Origin: Turnera subulata
Taxonomy: Eukaryota; Streptophyta; Magnoliopsida; Malpighiales; Passifloraceae
NCBI GenBank assembly: GCA_028386065.3
Contig: JAKUCV010003188.1
Span: forward strand, 3,541 to 67,540
DNA: 64,000 bases
Reading direction: 5' to 3'
How positions within the stretch are numbered: position 1 is the stretch's first letter; each line of letters starts with the position of its first letter. The notes beneath the pieces were generated by a model that searched no databases, was not told where the DNA came from, and was given only the letters and a program-made list of their open reading frames with translations. The position numbers and the translations under genes are program-made. Shown here one piece after another: positions 1 through 11,388 of the stretch.

Positions 1-39
1 GAGTATTTTTTGTCATTTACAGGAAGGAAGTAAACACTC

Positions 40-345
40 TTAGAGAAGTTGATTTTTGGATAGGAACTCATAACCTGATTTTACGCTAAAAATTCCCCTA
101 GCATCTCCAATCCACTCCCAAGTCCCACCTATCCAGCTCATTCGGTTGGAGAGACACCGCACCCACCCTATTAATGAGCTCATGCTCAACCAATTCCAAT
201 TCCCATGAAAAAAGAGTTCTTCTCGAGTTGAAATTCCAATCAAGACACTCAATCTATCACATCACGAACTACTTCAGCTACCGTAGCAGCCTTATTAATT
301 GTTGGATAAACTAAAAAGACGAGGGTATTTATCCATCAGGACTCC
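40..345 (-). pseudogene. LINE ORF2 C-terminal relic (region before the zf-RVT domain)
   Basis: Reading the minus strand gives a 70-residue open frame containing WEWIGDARGIFSVKSGYEFL, the typical segment between the reverse transcriptase and the zf-RVT domain of plant L1-type ORF2 proteins. Upstream (toward 345) the match continues in other frames with a phrase resembling PRLFSLSNN, so the relic is frameshifted. Nothing else of the element is visible because the window begins here. It is a dead fragment, or the edge of a longer element to the left. Confidence 0.6.
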
Positions 346-684
346 TTCTCTACACCACCTATTAGTCCAGAATTTACATAGGTTCCCATCCTTAATACCC
401 AACCTGGATTGAATTCAACTAATTTAGAATTGAATTCAATTCCATGCCTGACAAACGGGCAAGCTATTAATGGTATTAGGATTGTTAAACTCAAATTTTA
501 ATTGAGTTTATTTTTTGACCTATTACTTGTGATGATTGAGTTATATGTTTCTTTCTATAAATTATTTTCTTATGTCGAGCTGGGATACTCATTAATATCA
601 AAAAAATATTAGAACTAATCAAATTTACTGAAACTTAAGCTATAACAAGCTAAGCTTGAGCATGTGTACTGAAGCTCGATCAAG
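346..684. other. AT-rich spacer without recognisable gene
   Basis: No coding frame or RNA gene is visible. Around 410-450 an alternating TTGAATTCAA-type sequence resembles the spacer downstream of the F-box gene at 34,890-35,040, which suggests that this flank belongs to the same duplicated family. Confidence 0.35.
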
Positions 685-745
685 GGATTGCATAAGTAAT
701 AAGCCCTGTGGGCACCAAACCCTAATAGACAACAACAGAAAAGAG
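685..745 (-). pseudogene. Short relic of the F-box gene family
   Basis: The minus strand matches, almost base for base, the stretch of the intact F-box gene around 33,600-33,655. Translated, it retains residues resembling LLGFGAHRAYYLCNP. It is about 60 bp long. With the copies at 14,287-16,803 and 33,236-34,627 it is a third trace of this family in the window. It may be a broken gene copy or a fragment carried by a transposon; the adjoining SINE-like and Helitron-like signals make the second option possible. Confidence 0.6.
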
Positions 746-749
746 TACC

Positions 750-855
750 AATGGGTTTGTAGCTCATTGACACTCTTGTGTCAAAAGCACAAGAAGGATG
801 AGGTTTTGGATTCGAATCTCACTCTCCTCGACTAGTGTCAAAAGAAAAAAAAACA
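750..855 (+). mobile_element. tRNA-derived SINE candidate
   Basis: A box-A-like TAGCTCATTGAC at 759-770 is followed about 50 bp later by a box-B-like GGATTCGAATCTC at 808-820. This is the spacing of a tRNA-type RNA polymerase III promoter. An A-rich tail follows at about 840-854. I did not see a full tRNA cloverleaf, so a SINE is more likely than a tRNA gene. No target duplication was identified. Confidence 0.4.
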
Positions 856-899
856 TTCGGTTAGAAGTCCAAATAGTACTGCAGACGCATTAGGTAAAA

Positions 900-1970
900 C
901 TAGCATAATGCCCGGGCCTTGCCGCGGGTTACCACACGTCATTATTTTTCTATTTTAGTATGGAAGCGCTAATTCGTTTATTATGTAAATAGTTGGTTTG
1001 GGCCATGTGCCAATGAATCTGATCATTCATGACATTAGTTCTTTGCGTCAGTTCATTGATGTCTTTTGGTTGCATGTTATAAACGCTCGGCCAATAAGGC
1101 TGCACATCTTTTATTTTGAAAGTGCTCGATCTCCTAACAGTTGTGTCATAGAGGAAGGCCCTTTTTCATGCATTGACCACATTGTAACCTCTAAGATTAA
1201 TAGTTTAATGTTATGATTTTGGTTGGTTCTCAAAAAAAAAAAATAGTTGGTTTGGGATTTCATTTATATTTGTGTGATTTACCCATATTTGAGATTTGAA
1301 GTCGCGGTGAGGTTCTATTTGGTTTGTTGATTTCGGATGGTAATGGTGTATACGTCAATTGTACTTTTAAATTTTATTGTGTCGTTATTACATTGTTAGT
1401 GTAATATATATGTGGTTGATAGATTGATTATTATTAAATAATTATTTGGGTCTTAATAAAATTCATATGAGTCTAATATTGATATCTTAATATATAGTTT
1501 AAAGAAGTGTGTTAGCATATATCTCCTATTTAGATTTGTTAAAAAAAAAAATCAAATATACTCACATGCACAATTTGGCTGATAAAAATTCCAAACATAT
1601 TCAAATTCTATTAGACTGACGCATTTGTTTTTCTTTTAATGAGAGAACTCCGGACATTGTGATGTGTTTACTTGCTACTCATATGATGAAGCCTAAAAAA
1701 TTTGCGTCATGAATGATTAAGCAAAAGGGGAGTTTGTTTTTCAAACAAAGTCCTTTTTTTTTAAGGAAGCCATAATTTTCGGAAAGAAAAACCAAATTAT
1801 TCAGGCAAGTCCACGCCGCCAGCCAACCTCATGCTTTGAAGGCAAAGAAGACAACATGCAAGAAAGACTAATCTTCAATCTGAGAAGAGCGTGAGGTTTT
1901 AAAGGGTAAAAAAAGAATTTCACTTCGATAATACTGTACAGAACCTCGAGCTCCTTCTATATATAGTAAC
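900..1970 (-). mobile_element. Helitron-like segment 1 (3' end at 900)
   Basis: CTAG at 900-903, preceded by A, is followed by a short spacer and a GC-rich imperfect inverted repeat (GCCCGGGC to GCCGCGGGT, about 910-930). Reverse-complemented, this is the hairpin plus CTRR layout of a Helitron 3' end. The far boundary is inferred from a TATATATAGTA motif at about 1,958-1,968, resembling a reversed Helitron 5' end, but without the clean GA|T junction seen in segment 4. No Rep/helicase coding is present, so it would be non-autonomous. Confidence 0.35.
980..1245 (+). pseudogene. LINE 3' end relic (RNase H tail plus poly-A)
   Basis: The plus strand encodes, in two frames, segments resembling IHDISSLRQFIDVFWLHV and SANKAAHLL, the end of the RNase H-like domain of plant LINE ORF2. 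An A-rich tail occurs at about 1,231-1,242. The frame is broken between the two segments and there are further stops. The piece lies inside the Helitron-like segment that starts at 900. Confidence 0.55.
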
Positions 1971-2557
1971 AACTAGCTGCATGCCCCCGCCTTGCCGCTG
2001 GAATTTCAGTTTTCTAGCATAGCGCATTATTAATGTTATTTTAAATAAAAAGTCTAATTATAATTTCTTTATTAACTAATTTATATGTCAATTTAAATAT
2101 ATATATAAATCTATGAGGGTTTCATGAATCTCAAGACCTCTCAATTTGATGAAATAATTAAATAATAACATTCATTCATTGTATATACTAAATAATTTAA
2201 TTATTCTTAATATAATTAATTCTATGATTAGGTTCAAAATTGATTAAACTTGGAGAGTCCCCAGTCAATGCCACAACTCAAGTGCAAAAACTTATTCCTA
2301 CACATAGGTGGAGTATCTTATAAGTATTAACCAAATTTTTAAAAAGTCCAACTCATAAAAGCTATTAACGTTTTCAAAAAATTTTACTCACCATAAATTA
2401 CATCGATAAATGAGATATAACATAAGTAAGTTTTTTTAAAAAAATTTTTCTTCTATCAATTCTAGCTTATCACATGATAATATGGCGCTGAATAAAATTC
2501 TTGTATTATTGTGCATAAGGTAAATAGTATCTCTTAATAAATAAAGAAACAAATAGT
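1246..2557. other. AT-rich, gene-free DNA within Helitron-like segments
   Basis: No coding frame, RNA gene or retroelement domain is visible. The only structure I can point to is the Helitron-like terminus at 1,973. Confidence 0.4.
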
Positions 2558-2979
2558 ATATTACACCAAAAAATCTTGTACCATTTTGAATTTTTCTTAA
2601 CAATGATGTTGTACATCTATCCCTGCCCTCAACACAATTAAATGTTGTTTACCATAAAATTTATGGTTTGCCAATATTTATATTACAGCAAAAAAAAATC
2701 TTGTACCATTTTGAATTTTTCTTAACAATGATGTTGTACATCTATCCCTGCCCTCAACACAATTAAATGTTGCTCACCATAGAATTGATGATTTGTCAAT
2801 ATTTAAAATTGTCAAAAAAAGGCAGGAAAGTAATTACATTTTAGGCATTTGAGGAAAGAATTGGAAAATTGGAGCGCAGCTAATGGGAAGAAAAGTTAAA
2901 AAAAAATATAGAAGCTAAAGGGTATAAAGGTAAAAAAACTTGACCTATTTTTGAAGTATGATTCGTTTTAGTATATAGT
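1973..2979 (-). mobile_element. Helitron-like segment 2 (3' end at 1,973)
   Basis: CTAG at 1,973-1,976 is followed by GCTGCATGCCCCCGCCTTGC, a weakened version of the GC-rich terminal hairpin at 900, 2,981 and 4,076. The other end is taken as the AGTATATAGTA motif immediately before the next CTAG at 2,981. Only the terminal motifs support the call. Confidence 0.3.
2558..2807 (+). repeat. Two-copy tandem duplication, 125-bp unit
   Basis: The segment from TATTACACC (2,559) to CAATATTTA (2,682) is repeated almost exactly from about 2,683 to 2,806; the anchor TCTTGTACCATTTTGAA occurs at 2,574 and again at 2,699. The copies differ at only a few positions, so the duplication is recent relative to the surrounding decayed DNA. 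Confidence 0.85.
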
Positions 2980-2980
2980 A

Positions 2981-4071
2981 CTAGCAGTATGCCCGCGCGT
3001 TGCTGCGTTATCAAAAAGAAAATATAATATACTGTGATTTTTTTATCTTTCTTATACATACAGTAAATTTACTGTATCATAAATCAAAATATAAAATATG
3101 ATAATGAGAATTTTCAAGATCAATAATGATACTGTTCTAAATAGTAAAGTTTTGATGTATTTTGCATAGCCAAAACAGTAAAATTAATCCCTACTTTTAC
3201 GGTTTTTGTTAATAGAAATAATCCTAATATAAATAATAGTAAAAAATACACCAATAGAGAAATTACTTCTATAACATTCAACATTTGTACTTTTATTTAT
3301 TATACAGATTTGATATTTCTAGGTATATTAATAAACCAATATAAGTTATTTATAAAATAAAGTTTAGATTTAGATGTAATTTCAATTAAAAAATTCTAAA
3401 TTATCTAAAATTTTAATGCTAATATTTTTGTAACTTGGTGATGCTTTTTAGCTTGATTATAAACAGAAAAACAATAAAATTTAATTGAGAAAAATAGAAT
3501 TTAAATTATAATCTAAGTGGACTAAAATACAACTAATATTAATAAGGACTAAAATGTATATTTGTAGAAAATTTAACAATTTTGTCGCCAGTTAGTTACC
3601 TGGGTAGTCTTGCCAAAATTTAATTTTCTGACCAGTAACCAATTTAAGTTTCGGCAACCAAGATTTAATACATGTTATATATCCAACAAAGTTGTCATAA
3701 GGCTTCCTTATTGTTTAAAACCTTATACACCATCATGTTTGCTACTTGATAGTAAATAGCTATTATTTGTCTTAAGTATTCAAAATCAAAAAAGTATTCA
3801 AGGAACCACTACTTGGATTGACAATGATCACTAAGGTTACAATTCTTATGAGCAATCTTAAATCATTTGCTTCAAATGTATGTAACAACCAAAAAAAGGG
3901 AAGAGGCATGGTTCGGGGAAAAAAATTGGGGGTTGGTGCAAGAGATATAGAGAGCAGTGTTTTATGTCTATCATGTACAATTGTAAAAATTTTGTGCGAC
4001 CTAGTTTATTTATTTCTAAAGGGTAAAAAGATAAATGCACTTGAATCAATTTAGACTCTATGCCTTTTAGA
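2981..4071 (-). mobile_element. Helitron-like segment 3 (3' end at 2,981)
   Basis: CTAG at 2,981-2,984 is followed by a 6-nt spacer and GCCCGCGCGTTGCTGCG, an imperfect hairpin. A possible opposite end is CTTTTAGA|T at 4,064-4,072, four bases before the next Helitron terminus. The interior is AT-rich with no coding capacity that I recognise. Confidence 0.35.
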
Positions 4072-4179
4072 TATACTAGTTTTTTTTTTCACGTGCGATG
4101 CACGTGCTATTAAAATTACGTGATATAATATTAATTTTATCTTGAAAAGAGTTTATGTATAATGAAGATAATGGTTTTA

Positions 4180-5225
4180 TATATAATCTAGGCAAAAACA
4201 GATACAAATTTGTTTAGATAATGCAGTATGAATTTATAAATCAATTACGGTTAAGGATATTTGTCAATGCTTTGATATTCTAAATTATATAATTTTAATT
4301 ATTAAATTATATTATTAATGAAGAAGATTGTTAATTCAACTATTCTTTGTTGTTTTTTCCATAGTTTTCTATTAGTAATAAATTACAAATACATCTGACG
4401 TGAGATCTTGTGACTATTCTTCTCTAAAATTATTCTTTTTGATAAACATTATTCTAGGTCATAGTTTTCGTTAATTGTTGAGTTGTTCTTCCTCATAACT
4501 TTATCATTTTTTAGTAATTATTATTCTTCTTAATGCTTAATAGTTGTTGAATAGTTCTATTGCTTTCTAGTAATTATCGATCTTCATAATTGTTGGTAGT
4601 TGTTGAGAAAACACAAATAAAGGCTTACACGTTAATTATTATCATGATAAGAACTTATAAATAATGCAGACAATGATTTTTTTAACATTATAAACAAACC
4701 AATACAAATTTTTTAGAATTAGTTTCTACATTAGAATTAAAATTTATAAATTAATTATTATTACTAATATTTATTAATCCTTTGATATTCTAAATTTTAT
4801 AAGTCTAATTATTTTAATTTTAGTTTTCTTTTTCCCAGCCTTTGTTGTTTGATAGTTTCCATTGACTATTCTACTATCCTTCATCAAAAATCTTTTTTAT
4901 ATTATAGAAAAATCGATACAAATTGCTTACAATTAATTTTTGTATTAGAATTAAAAATTATTAATCAATTTTTTGTGATAATATTTGTTAATCCTTTGAT
5001 ATTTTAAATTATATAATTTAAATTATTAATTAAATTATTTTTATTTTTATTTTTATTTTTATTTTAATCTTTGTTCTTGTTGGTAGTTTTGGTTGACTAT
5101 TCTGCTGGTTTTTTGTTTTTCTTCTTCATAGTTCTAGTTGATAATAAACTACAAACACAAGAGTCATGAATTCTTGTGATTATTCTTTTCTGTTGTTATT
5201 ATTTTTTCGCAATTATTCTAGGTAA
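4180..5225. repeat. Diverged internal repeats of the Helitron
   Basis: Three related AT-rich blocks begin near 4,190, 4,690 and 4,910. Each contains a phrase like ATACAAATT followed by TTATAAATCAATT and then TTTGATATTCTAAATTATA. A second related phrase (AAATTACAAATACA and ATTATTCTAGGT) occurs near 4,380-4,460 and 5,140-5,222. The copies are strongly diverged, so this is an old internal amplification. Confidence 0.5.
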
Positions 5226-6420
5226 ATAAAACTCATCTATGATTTTCTCCAACAGTCAGTTTTGACCAGACTTGGTAAAACTGAATGTTGGAAGGTTGGA
5301 AAAAATTAAGAAAATATCTGTCTCTCGAATGTGGAATAACCTGTTTCTTTTGAAATATATTTTTTACAACATTCCCCCACATATTTCCAAAAAAATAAAT
5401 TAAGAAATGAATCTGTTTGCTAGGCTCTAAGACTGAGTGTAAGAAATCGATATATAAAAGCACAAACTCAAAAAAATAATAAATAAAATTAAATGATATA
5501 AATACCCCTACTTAATAATAATAAAAAATAATGCATGACGTGTCATATACTAATGAATGACATAAAAAGAAAATAACATAACTATAGTATAGAAAAACAA
5601 ATCAAGGAGTTCTGGTAATAAAACTACAAGATGATATTTATAATGAAGAGGAACAATAGGAAAATATTTTACTAAAAAATATTATGTTATGTTAAATATT
5701 TTTAAAAATTATTTTTTACAATGTTATATTTTTTTATTTGTATTAAAAGTTTCAATTTGTAAGTTTTTTTTATAAAGAACTTAATAGAACTCAATATTTT
5801 TTGCTTTTAATGAGAATTAATTTTTAGAATATTTTGATCCACTAATTCTTCTTTTTTATTTTTTTATATTACATATACATTATGCTTATTTTTGTTAATT
5901 AAAGTATTATAATATTATATTATACTGAGAATATATTACATTACCTCATCTCCGATACATTCTTCTTTTCATTTACATGTAGATTTTTCATATTTTTATG
6001 TAATTATTTTTTACATTCTTTAGTCATTAGATTATTCATAATAAGTGTCCTTGTCATTAGTCTTCGTTCTTTGAGTATTCTAATTTTCTTCTTTATGTTT
6101 TATTTTTAATGTTCTTATTCATAATTATTTATATTAATTATTTAGATAAATTGTGTGCGGTTTTAGTGGATTACTATGATGAAATTCTATATAAAAAGAA
6201 TTATTGTAGGAGGCTGCGTACCATTCATTAGTTTATGGCACGTCATTTCATTATTTTTTATATTAATATTAAGTAAATATTTCTGTCTTTCAATCTTGCC
6301 AATTTTTTAAATAATTTTATCTTTTTTATTTGCATTAAAACTTTCAATTTATAACTTTATTTTTTCTGTAAAGAACTTAATTGAAACCAACTTTTTTAGT
6401 TTCAATGAGAAATAATTTTT
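5226..6420. other. AT-rich, gene-free interior of the Helitron
   Basis: Only short chance frames are seen. No domain, RNA gene or repeat could be supported. Confidence 0.4.
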
Positions 6421-6424
6421 AGAT

Positions 6425-6735
6425 TATTTTGATACTGGCTATAAAACAGTGATTGTTGAATCTGACAATTATGAGGCTGTTCAACTCTTGAATGGATAGA
6501 TTACGCATCACCCACTCTTGGTTGCTCTTCTCACTACTGTCCAGTTTCAGACTTGTCCTCGTGAAGCAAACCAAGCTGCAGATCTTTTGGCAAGAATGGC
6601 TATCACGGCTACTCAGGAGTATATTGTTTTGCATGAAGCCCCTAGAAGTTTACTATGTATTTTACATATTGATTTCCAGTCTCAATCTTTGGTCTTTGGT
6701 GGTGTCGCCTTGAGACTTTCTATGTAACAAAAAAA
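6425..6735 (+). pseudogene. LINE RNase H tail relic
   Basis: The plus strand encodes GYKTVIVESDNYEAVQLLNG (from about 6,436), then a stop. In a second frame it encodes CPREANQAADLLARMA (about 6,552-6,600). Both are diagnostic of the RNase H-like (RVT_3) domain that ends plant LINE ORF2. The frame closes at 6,727 and is followed by an A-rich tract (6,729-6,738). It is a 5'-truncated, frameshifted LINE end inside the Helitron. Confidence 0.75.
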
Positions 6736-7274
6736 AAATATATAGACATAGAATCCGATCTACAATTGTATTCGTTACTTTCCGTCATTTAGAAAAGCAG
6801 AATTCGATACAAAAAAAAGGAAAAGAAAAGAGTTACCAGGTAGGAGCAAAAGTTAAACCTTAAGCGACATTTTTTGTATATGGATATCAATTTTCCAGGA
6901 GCTCTGAGCACTAATGAAAAAAAGTAAATTGATCACTTGAGAAATTAATTAGTAACGTACACTTTTTGTTTTGAGGAACAGTAACGTACACTTTTACTTA
7001 CAATTGTATTAGTTACTTGCCGTCATTAGAAAAGTAGAATCCGAAATACAATTGTATTTGGTATTTAAAAACTTAAAAAAAAAAGAAAAAAAGAGAGTTA
7101 TCAAAAGTTAAACCTTAAGCGATTAACTCAATTTTCCAGGAGAAGAAATCTAGAAAAGTAGAATCCAAAAAAAAAAAAAGGAAAAGAAGAGAGTAATTTG
7201 GTATTAAAAACTTAAAAAAAAAAAGAAGGTAGGTGCAAAAGTCGTATTTGCTGTCATTAAGAAAAGTTTTTTAA

Positions 7275-7446
7275 ATCATTATTATGCCTTTAATGACAGT
7301 AGAAACAATAAGGGTATTTTCGTATTTCTATTTAGCAAAGTTTGGAACTTCGTGCTTTTAATCATTATTATGCCTTTAATGACAGTAGAAACAATAAGGG
7401 TATTTTCGTATTTCTATTTAGCAAAGTTTGGAACTTCGTGCTTTTA
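7275..7446 (+). repeat. Two-copy tandem duplication (86-bp unit) at the Helitron 5' end
   Basis: The unit beginning ATCATTATTATGCC occurs at 7,275-7,360 and 7,361-7,446 with essentially no differences. The second copy runs directly into the Helitron terminus at 7,459. The duplication therefore repeats sub-terminal 5' sequence of the element. Confidence 0.9.
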
Positions 7447-7514
7447 TATATAGTATAGATTGTATAATAATGTGTGTATCAGGTCCTAATTTATTGCATG
7501 GCTGTAACACCTCT

Positions 7515-7529
7515 TTGTAATATCTTACT
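7515..7529 (+). repeat. Left target-site duplication of the LINE
   Basis: TTGTAATATCTTACT at 7,515-7,529 is repeated exactly at 13,718-13,732. The two copies flank the LINE; the left copy directly precedes (after one base) the element's poly-A tail, seen here as T(10) at 7,531-7,540. Confidence 0.9.
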
Positions 7530-7669
7530 CTTTTTTTTTTATGCTAATCGATGAGATTTAGATTTCAAAAGATAATGAGTACAGAGGGGTCATTAAGCCA
7601 ATGACAGTTTGAGAAGAAAAGGGAGAACAAAATACGCTAGTAGCATAGAACTACTCTAGGTAATACAGA

Positions 7670-10600
7670 TTAGTTGAACCGTCGAGCAACCCCTTTCCAC
7701 TGTTTCAATACATCTACAGAAGCTAGTATATTGTGACAGGAATATGGGAAGTTCGGCTGTAGGGCTTTTATCCACCAAGAAACTCAAGCAATGGTGAGGT
7801 CGAAAAGGGAGTCCCAACAAATTGCTTCATCGTTAAAAACCAAATGGTTTCTAGCCAACCAAATTGACCAAACAGTAGCCAACCCGATGAGCATCCAAGT
7901 GGTTCGAGTATGACTTGAGTTTTCCATCCAAGGCCATTGAAGTAGCCAGTCCGTAATAGAGCGTGGAGCAGTTCAGGGAACCCCCCACCAACGGCAAAGG
8001 GATTGCCAAAACTTCCAAGTGTATGGGCAGTGTAGAAAAAGGTGTGAGCAAGTTTCCACTTCTAACTGGAAAAAAGGGCATACAACCATGTCTATAGAGA
8101 ACAACCCTCTCTTGGCAAGGTTAGCCTTAACTGCCACCCCTTCATTTAGTAGTAACCAGATAAAGCAATCTACCTTGGGGGTGCAAGGCTTGACCACACG
8201 TTCTGAAAGCTGGTTGTAGGGAAGATTGAGCAATAGATGAAATCCTTGCACTCTTTCACTGAAAGAGTCCTTTGCCTGTGGGCACCCCAAGTCCAACAAT
8301 CCATTGCAGAAGGAGCAAGCTGCAAAACAGCAAGTTCAACATCAATTTGTCGGCAACTTTCAATCTCCCAATTGTAGAGAACTCTACGCCATAGGCCCCG
8401 GGTTGCTAAGGGTGATGAAATGGCAACTTCCTCCAGAGAAGCATCAGGAAAAGATGAAACCAGGAAAAGATGCTGGAACCTCTCTTTCAAAATCCCAAGG
8501 TTGCACCACTTATCAAACCAGAAAGATATGTTGGATCCACTCCCCATTTGAATATGCATATTATCTTTGATACATAGACCCGGAGGGATGACAACCCTTG
8601 CAGATTGAGCTGTGTTCCTCCAAAGCGTGGACATCCTGTTGGCATTAAAACTAGGATCGAGTCTGCATGGATGTGATTCACATTTTGACTTGATTAATCT
8701 GCACCAGTCATTATCTTTTTCCTGCAAATATTTCCATAGCCATTTAAAACAAAGACTGTTATTAGAAATAGTCAAGGAATCAATTCCAAGACCCCCCAAC
8801 TTCTTTGGACGAGCCACTTTATTCCATGCTGCCCAACAGATTTTTCTCTTCTCTACACAACCACTCCATAAAAATCTCCTCTGAAGTTGGGTTAGCTTTT
8901 TAACAACACAAGTAGGCATTTTAAAGAGGGACATGTAGTATATTGGAAGGGAAGATAGGATAGACTTAATCATCACCACTCGCCCAGCAAAAGACAGAAA
9001 CCTGGCCTTCCAAGACTTCAATCTTTTCTGGAATTTTTCAATCACGGGTAGCCAGCTTGCCATTTTCTTCATGTTGGACCCCAAAGGGAGCCCTAAATAT
9101 TTGAATGGCAACCTTTCGACTTTGCACAGAAGTGTATCCGCCACGATTTTTGTTGTTACAGCATCAACATTGATCCCTACCACTCCACTTTTAAAGAAAT
9201 TGATGCTTAGCCCTGAAAGGACTTCAAAACATCGTAGGACCCTTTTGAGATTTAGTAGGGAGCTTGGGTCGACATGGGTAATGAGTAGGGTGTCATCAGC
9301 AAATTGGATTAAATTTGCCGGTACATCATGAACTCTCAAGTCTTTCACTAACCCTTTGGAGATCGCCGAGTCCATCATAGCTTTTAGGCCTTCTGCAGCT
9401 AATAAAAAAAGGAAGGGTGACAGTGGATCGCCCTATTTGAGTCCCTTGCTCGTAGCAAACTGATTTGTGGGTGATCCGTTAATGAGTACAGCAAGAAGAG
9501 AGGATTGTAGGCAATTTTTAATCCATGATATCCACTTACAACCAAAGCCCATAGACTCCATAACTTGGAAAAGATAGCCCCATGAGATTGAATCGTAGGC
9601 CTTCTTGAAATCCAACTTCCAAACCACTGTATGTAACTTGCTTTTTTTCAACGAGTCAATGAATTCAGAGGCAATTAAGGCTGCATCCAAGATATTTCGG
9701 CCCTCAATTAATGCGTGCTGAGATTTTCCGATTACCATGGGAAGTATTGGTTTCAACCGATTGGATAAGATCTTTGACACGATCTTGTAGAGTCCACAGA
9801 CCAATGTGATTAGTCTAAAATCATTGAAATCCTCTGCACCGTCTTTCTTGGCTAATAGCGTGATGTAGGAGATATTGACGCCTTTTGGGAGTCTTCCATT
9901 GTTAAAGAAATCACTTACCATATCGAACACATCACCTTTCACCAAATCCCAGCATTTTTTGTAAAATCCCATATTGAACCCATCAGGTCCAGGGGCCTTC
10001 GCTCCATCACAGGACCAGACCGCCTTTTTCAATTTTTCCATAGAGACAGGACATTCAAGAGAGTCTGCCGTCGATTGGTCAATGCGAGCAAAATTTAAAC
10101 TGCCCACCCCAGGTCGAGATTCACCATTATCCTTGTAAAGATTGGAGAAATAGTCAACAGCCCCGCATTTAATAGAATTTGGGTCAGATAGAACTGACCC
10201 TGCGTATGTCACCGAAAGAATAGAGTTCTTCCTTCCTCTTGCGCTGGCTGTGGCGTGAAAAAATTTTGAGTTTTTATCTCCTAATCTGAGCCATCTAATT
10301 CTTGATTTTTGTCTCCAAAGTGCTTCCCTCTGTTTTAGTTTGTCCACCAATTCCGACCTTGCCTCGCTCCTTCTGCTCCTCTCTGCGGAATCTAAAGAAT
10401 GCGTTTCAGCTTTTAGATCAAAAACTTCTATCTCCTTCTGCAATTCGTTAATCAGGTTGTCTATATTCCCAAAACAATTCTTGTTCCACGCTGATAGTTG
10501 TTTTCGGACGAAACTAAGTTTCTTTAGAATGCAAAATATTCCCTGATGAGTCTCTTCTACCTTCTCCCATAAAACTTTGAGGATGTCCATAAACTTTGGG

Positions 10601-11376
10601 GTTCGCCACCAGCAGTCCATGAAACGAAAGGGTTTGAATCCCCAGTTGACTTTGTCTTGGGCTAGTATTAGGGGCCAGAGATCCGACAAACCTCTCATTG
10701 CCGCTTGCAGTTTTATAGACTTGAACCAGAGGCTCCACTCAGGTTGAGAAAAGGCCCTATCTATTCTGCTTGCATTGATGCTGTTAGCCCAAGTAAAGTT
10801 TCGGCCCCTTAAAGGAAATTCTCCAAGCTGCATAGATTCTGTGAAGTTTCGGAGAGCTCCAGCTCCTCTACCACAAAGTCTGTGACTTTTTCTGTCTTCC
10901 TCTGAAAGGGTCTCATTTAGGTCACCTATTAGGAGCCAAGGAGAGGTAAAAGCTTGTTTCAAACTGCGAAGTTCTGACCACATTGCCAATCTGTTTTCGA
11001 CTCTACTATCGCCATAAACGCAACAAATAGTCACCATGTGCGTCGAATCTCCATACTGACCCTCCACCAGAATCCAATTCTTATTCAGATTACATTGTGA
11101 GATGTGAAAGTGTGAGTCATCCCAGAGTAGTAATAGACCCCCCGACAGGCCATCTGCATCCACAGACCTAAATTCCAACTCACTTAAATTCCAAATCCTG
11201 CTGCAAAATTGTCTATCAATCCCTTGCATCTTTGTTTCACATATAAATACTATCTTCGCAGAACTTGACTGAATTATATCTTTCAACAAATGATGCTTGC
11301 TCATCGAACCAAGCCCTCTTATGTTCCAGTAAAGCATGCTAAACATGGATAAGGATGATAACACACTATACCACAA
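7670..11376 (-). pseudogene. LINE ORF2: endonuclease / reverse transcriptase (broken)
   Basis: This ORF nicks the target DNA and primes reverse transcription of the LINE RNA. Visible in order: an EEP-type endonuclease at the N terminus (MLYWNIRGLG, then GDLNETLSEEDR and RIDRAF), a linker, reverse transcriptase (FKKAYDSISW; the catalytic FADD in LIQFADDTLL near 9,285), a zf-RVT region (CSHLFLHCPYTWKFW, about 8,010), and the usual LINE C terminus ending VLKQWKGVARRFN at 7,670. Damage: a stop at 9,433-9,435 where the family has GLRQGDPLSP; a one-base loss in a C run near 8,170; and TGA codons at 7,973-7,975 and 7,784-7,786 where Trp is expected. The ATG at 11,376 or the Met at about 11,346 could be the original start; the catalytic frame is otherwise long and open. 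Confidence 0.9.
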
Positions 11377-11388
11377 ATCCTACTTGAA

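Larger units (their letters stand above)
4076..7459 (-). mobile_element. Non-autonomous Helitron with both termini recognisable
   Basis: On the reverse strand the element starts TCTATACTATATATAAAAG (from 7,459), the classic plant Helitron 5' end, preceded by host A (T at 7,460 on the plus strand). It ends with a perfect 7-bp stem (CACGTGC/GCACGTG, 4,090-4,106), a 10-nt spacer and CTAG (4,076-4,079), followed by host T (A at 4,075). Element length is about 3.4 kb. No Rep/helicase reading frame is present. It contains a LINE RNase H fragment (6,425-6,735), internal AT-rich repeats (4,180-5,225) and a tandem duplication at its 5' end. Confidence 0.65.

Noticed and set aside
808..820. tRNA gene suggested by box A and box B motifs
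   Set aside because: No cloverleaf with acceptor stem; a SINE fits better.
3818..4054. 78-codon plus and 63-codon minus overlapping frames
   Set aside because: No domain, AT-rich setting and mutual overlap suggest chance.
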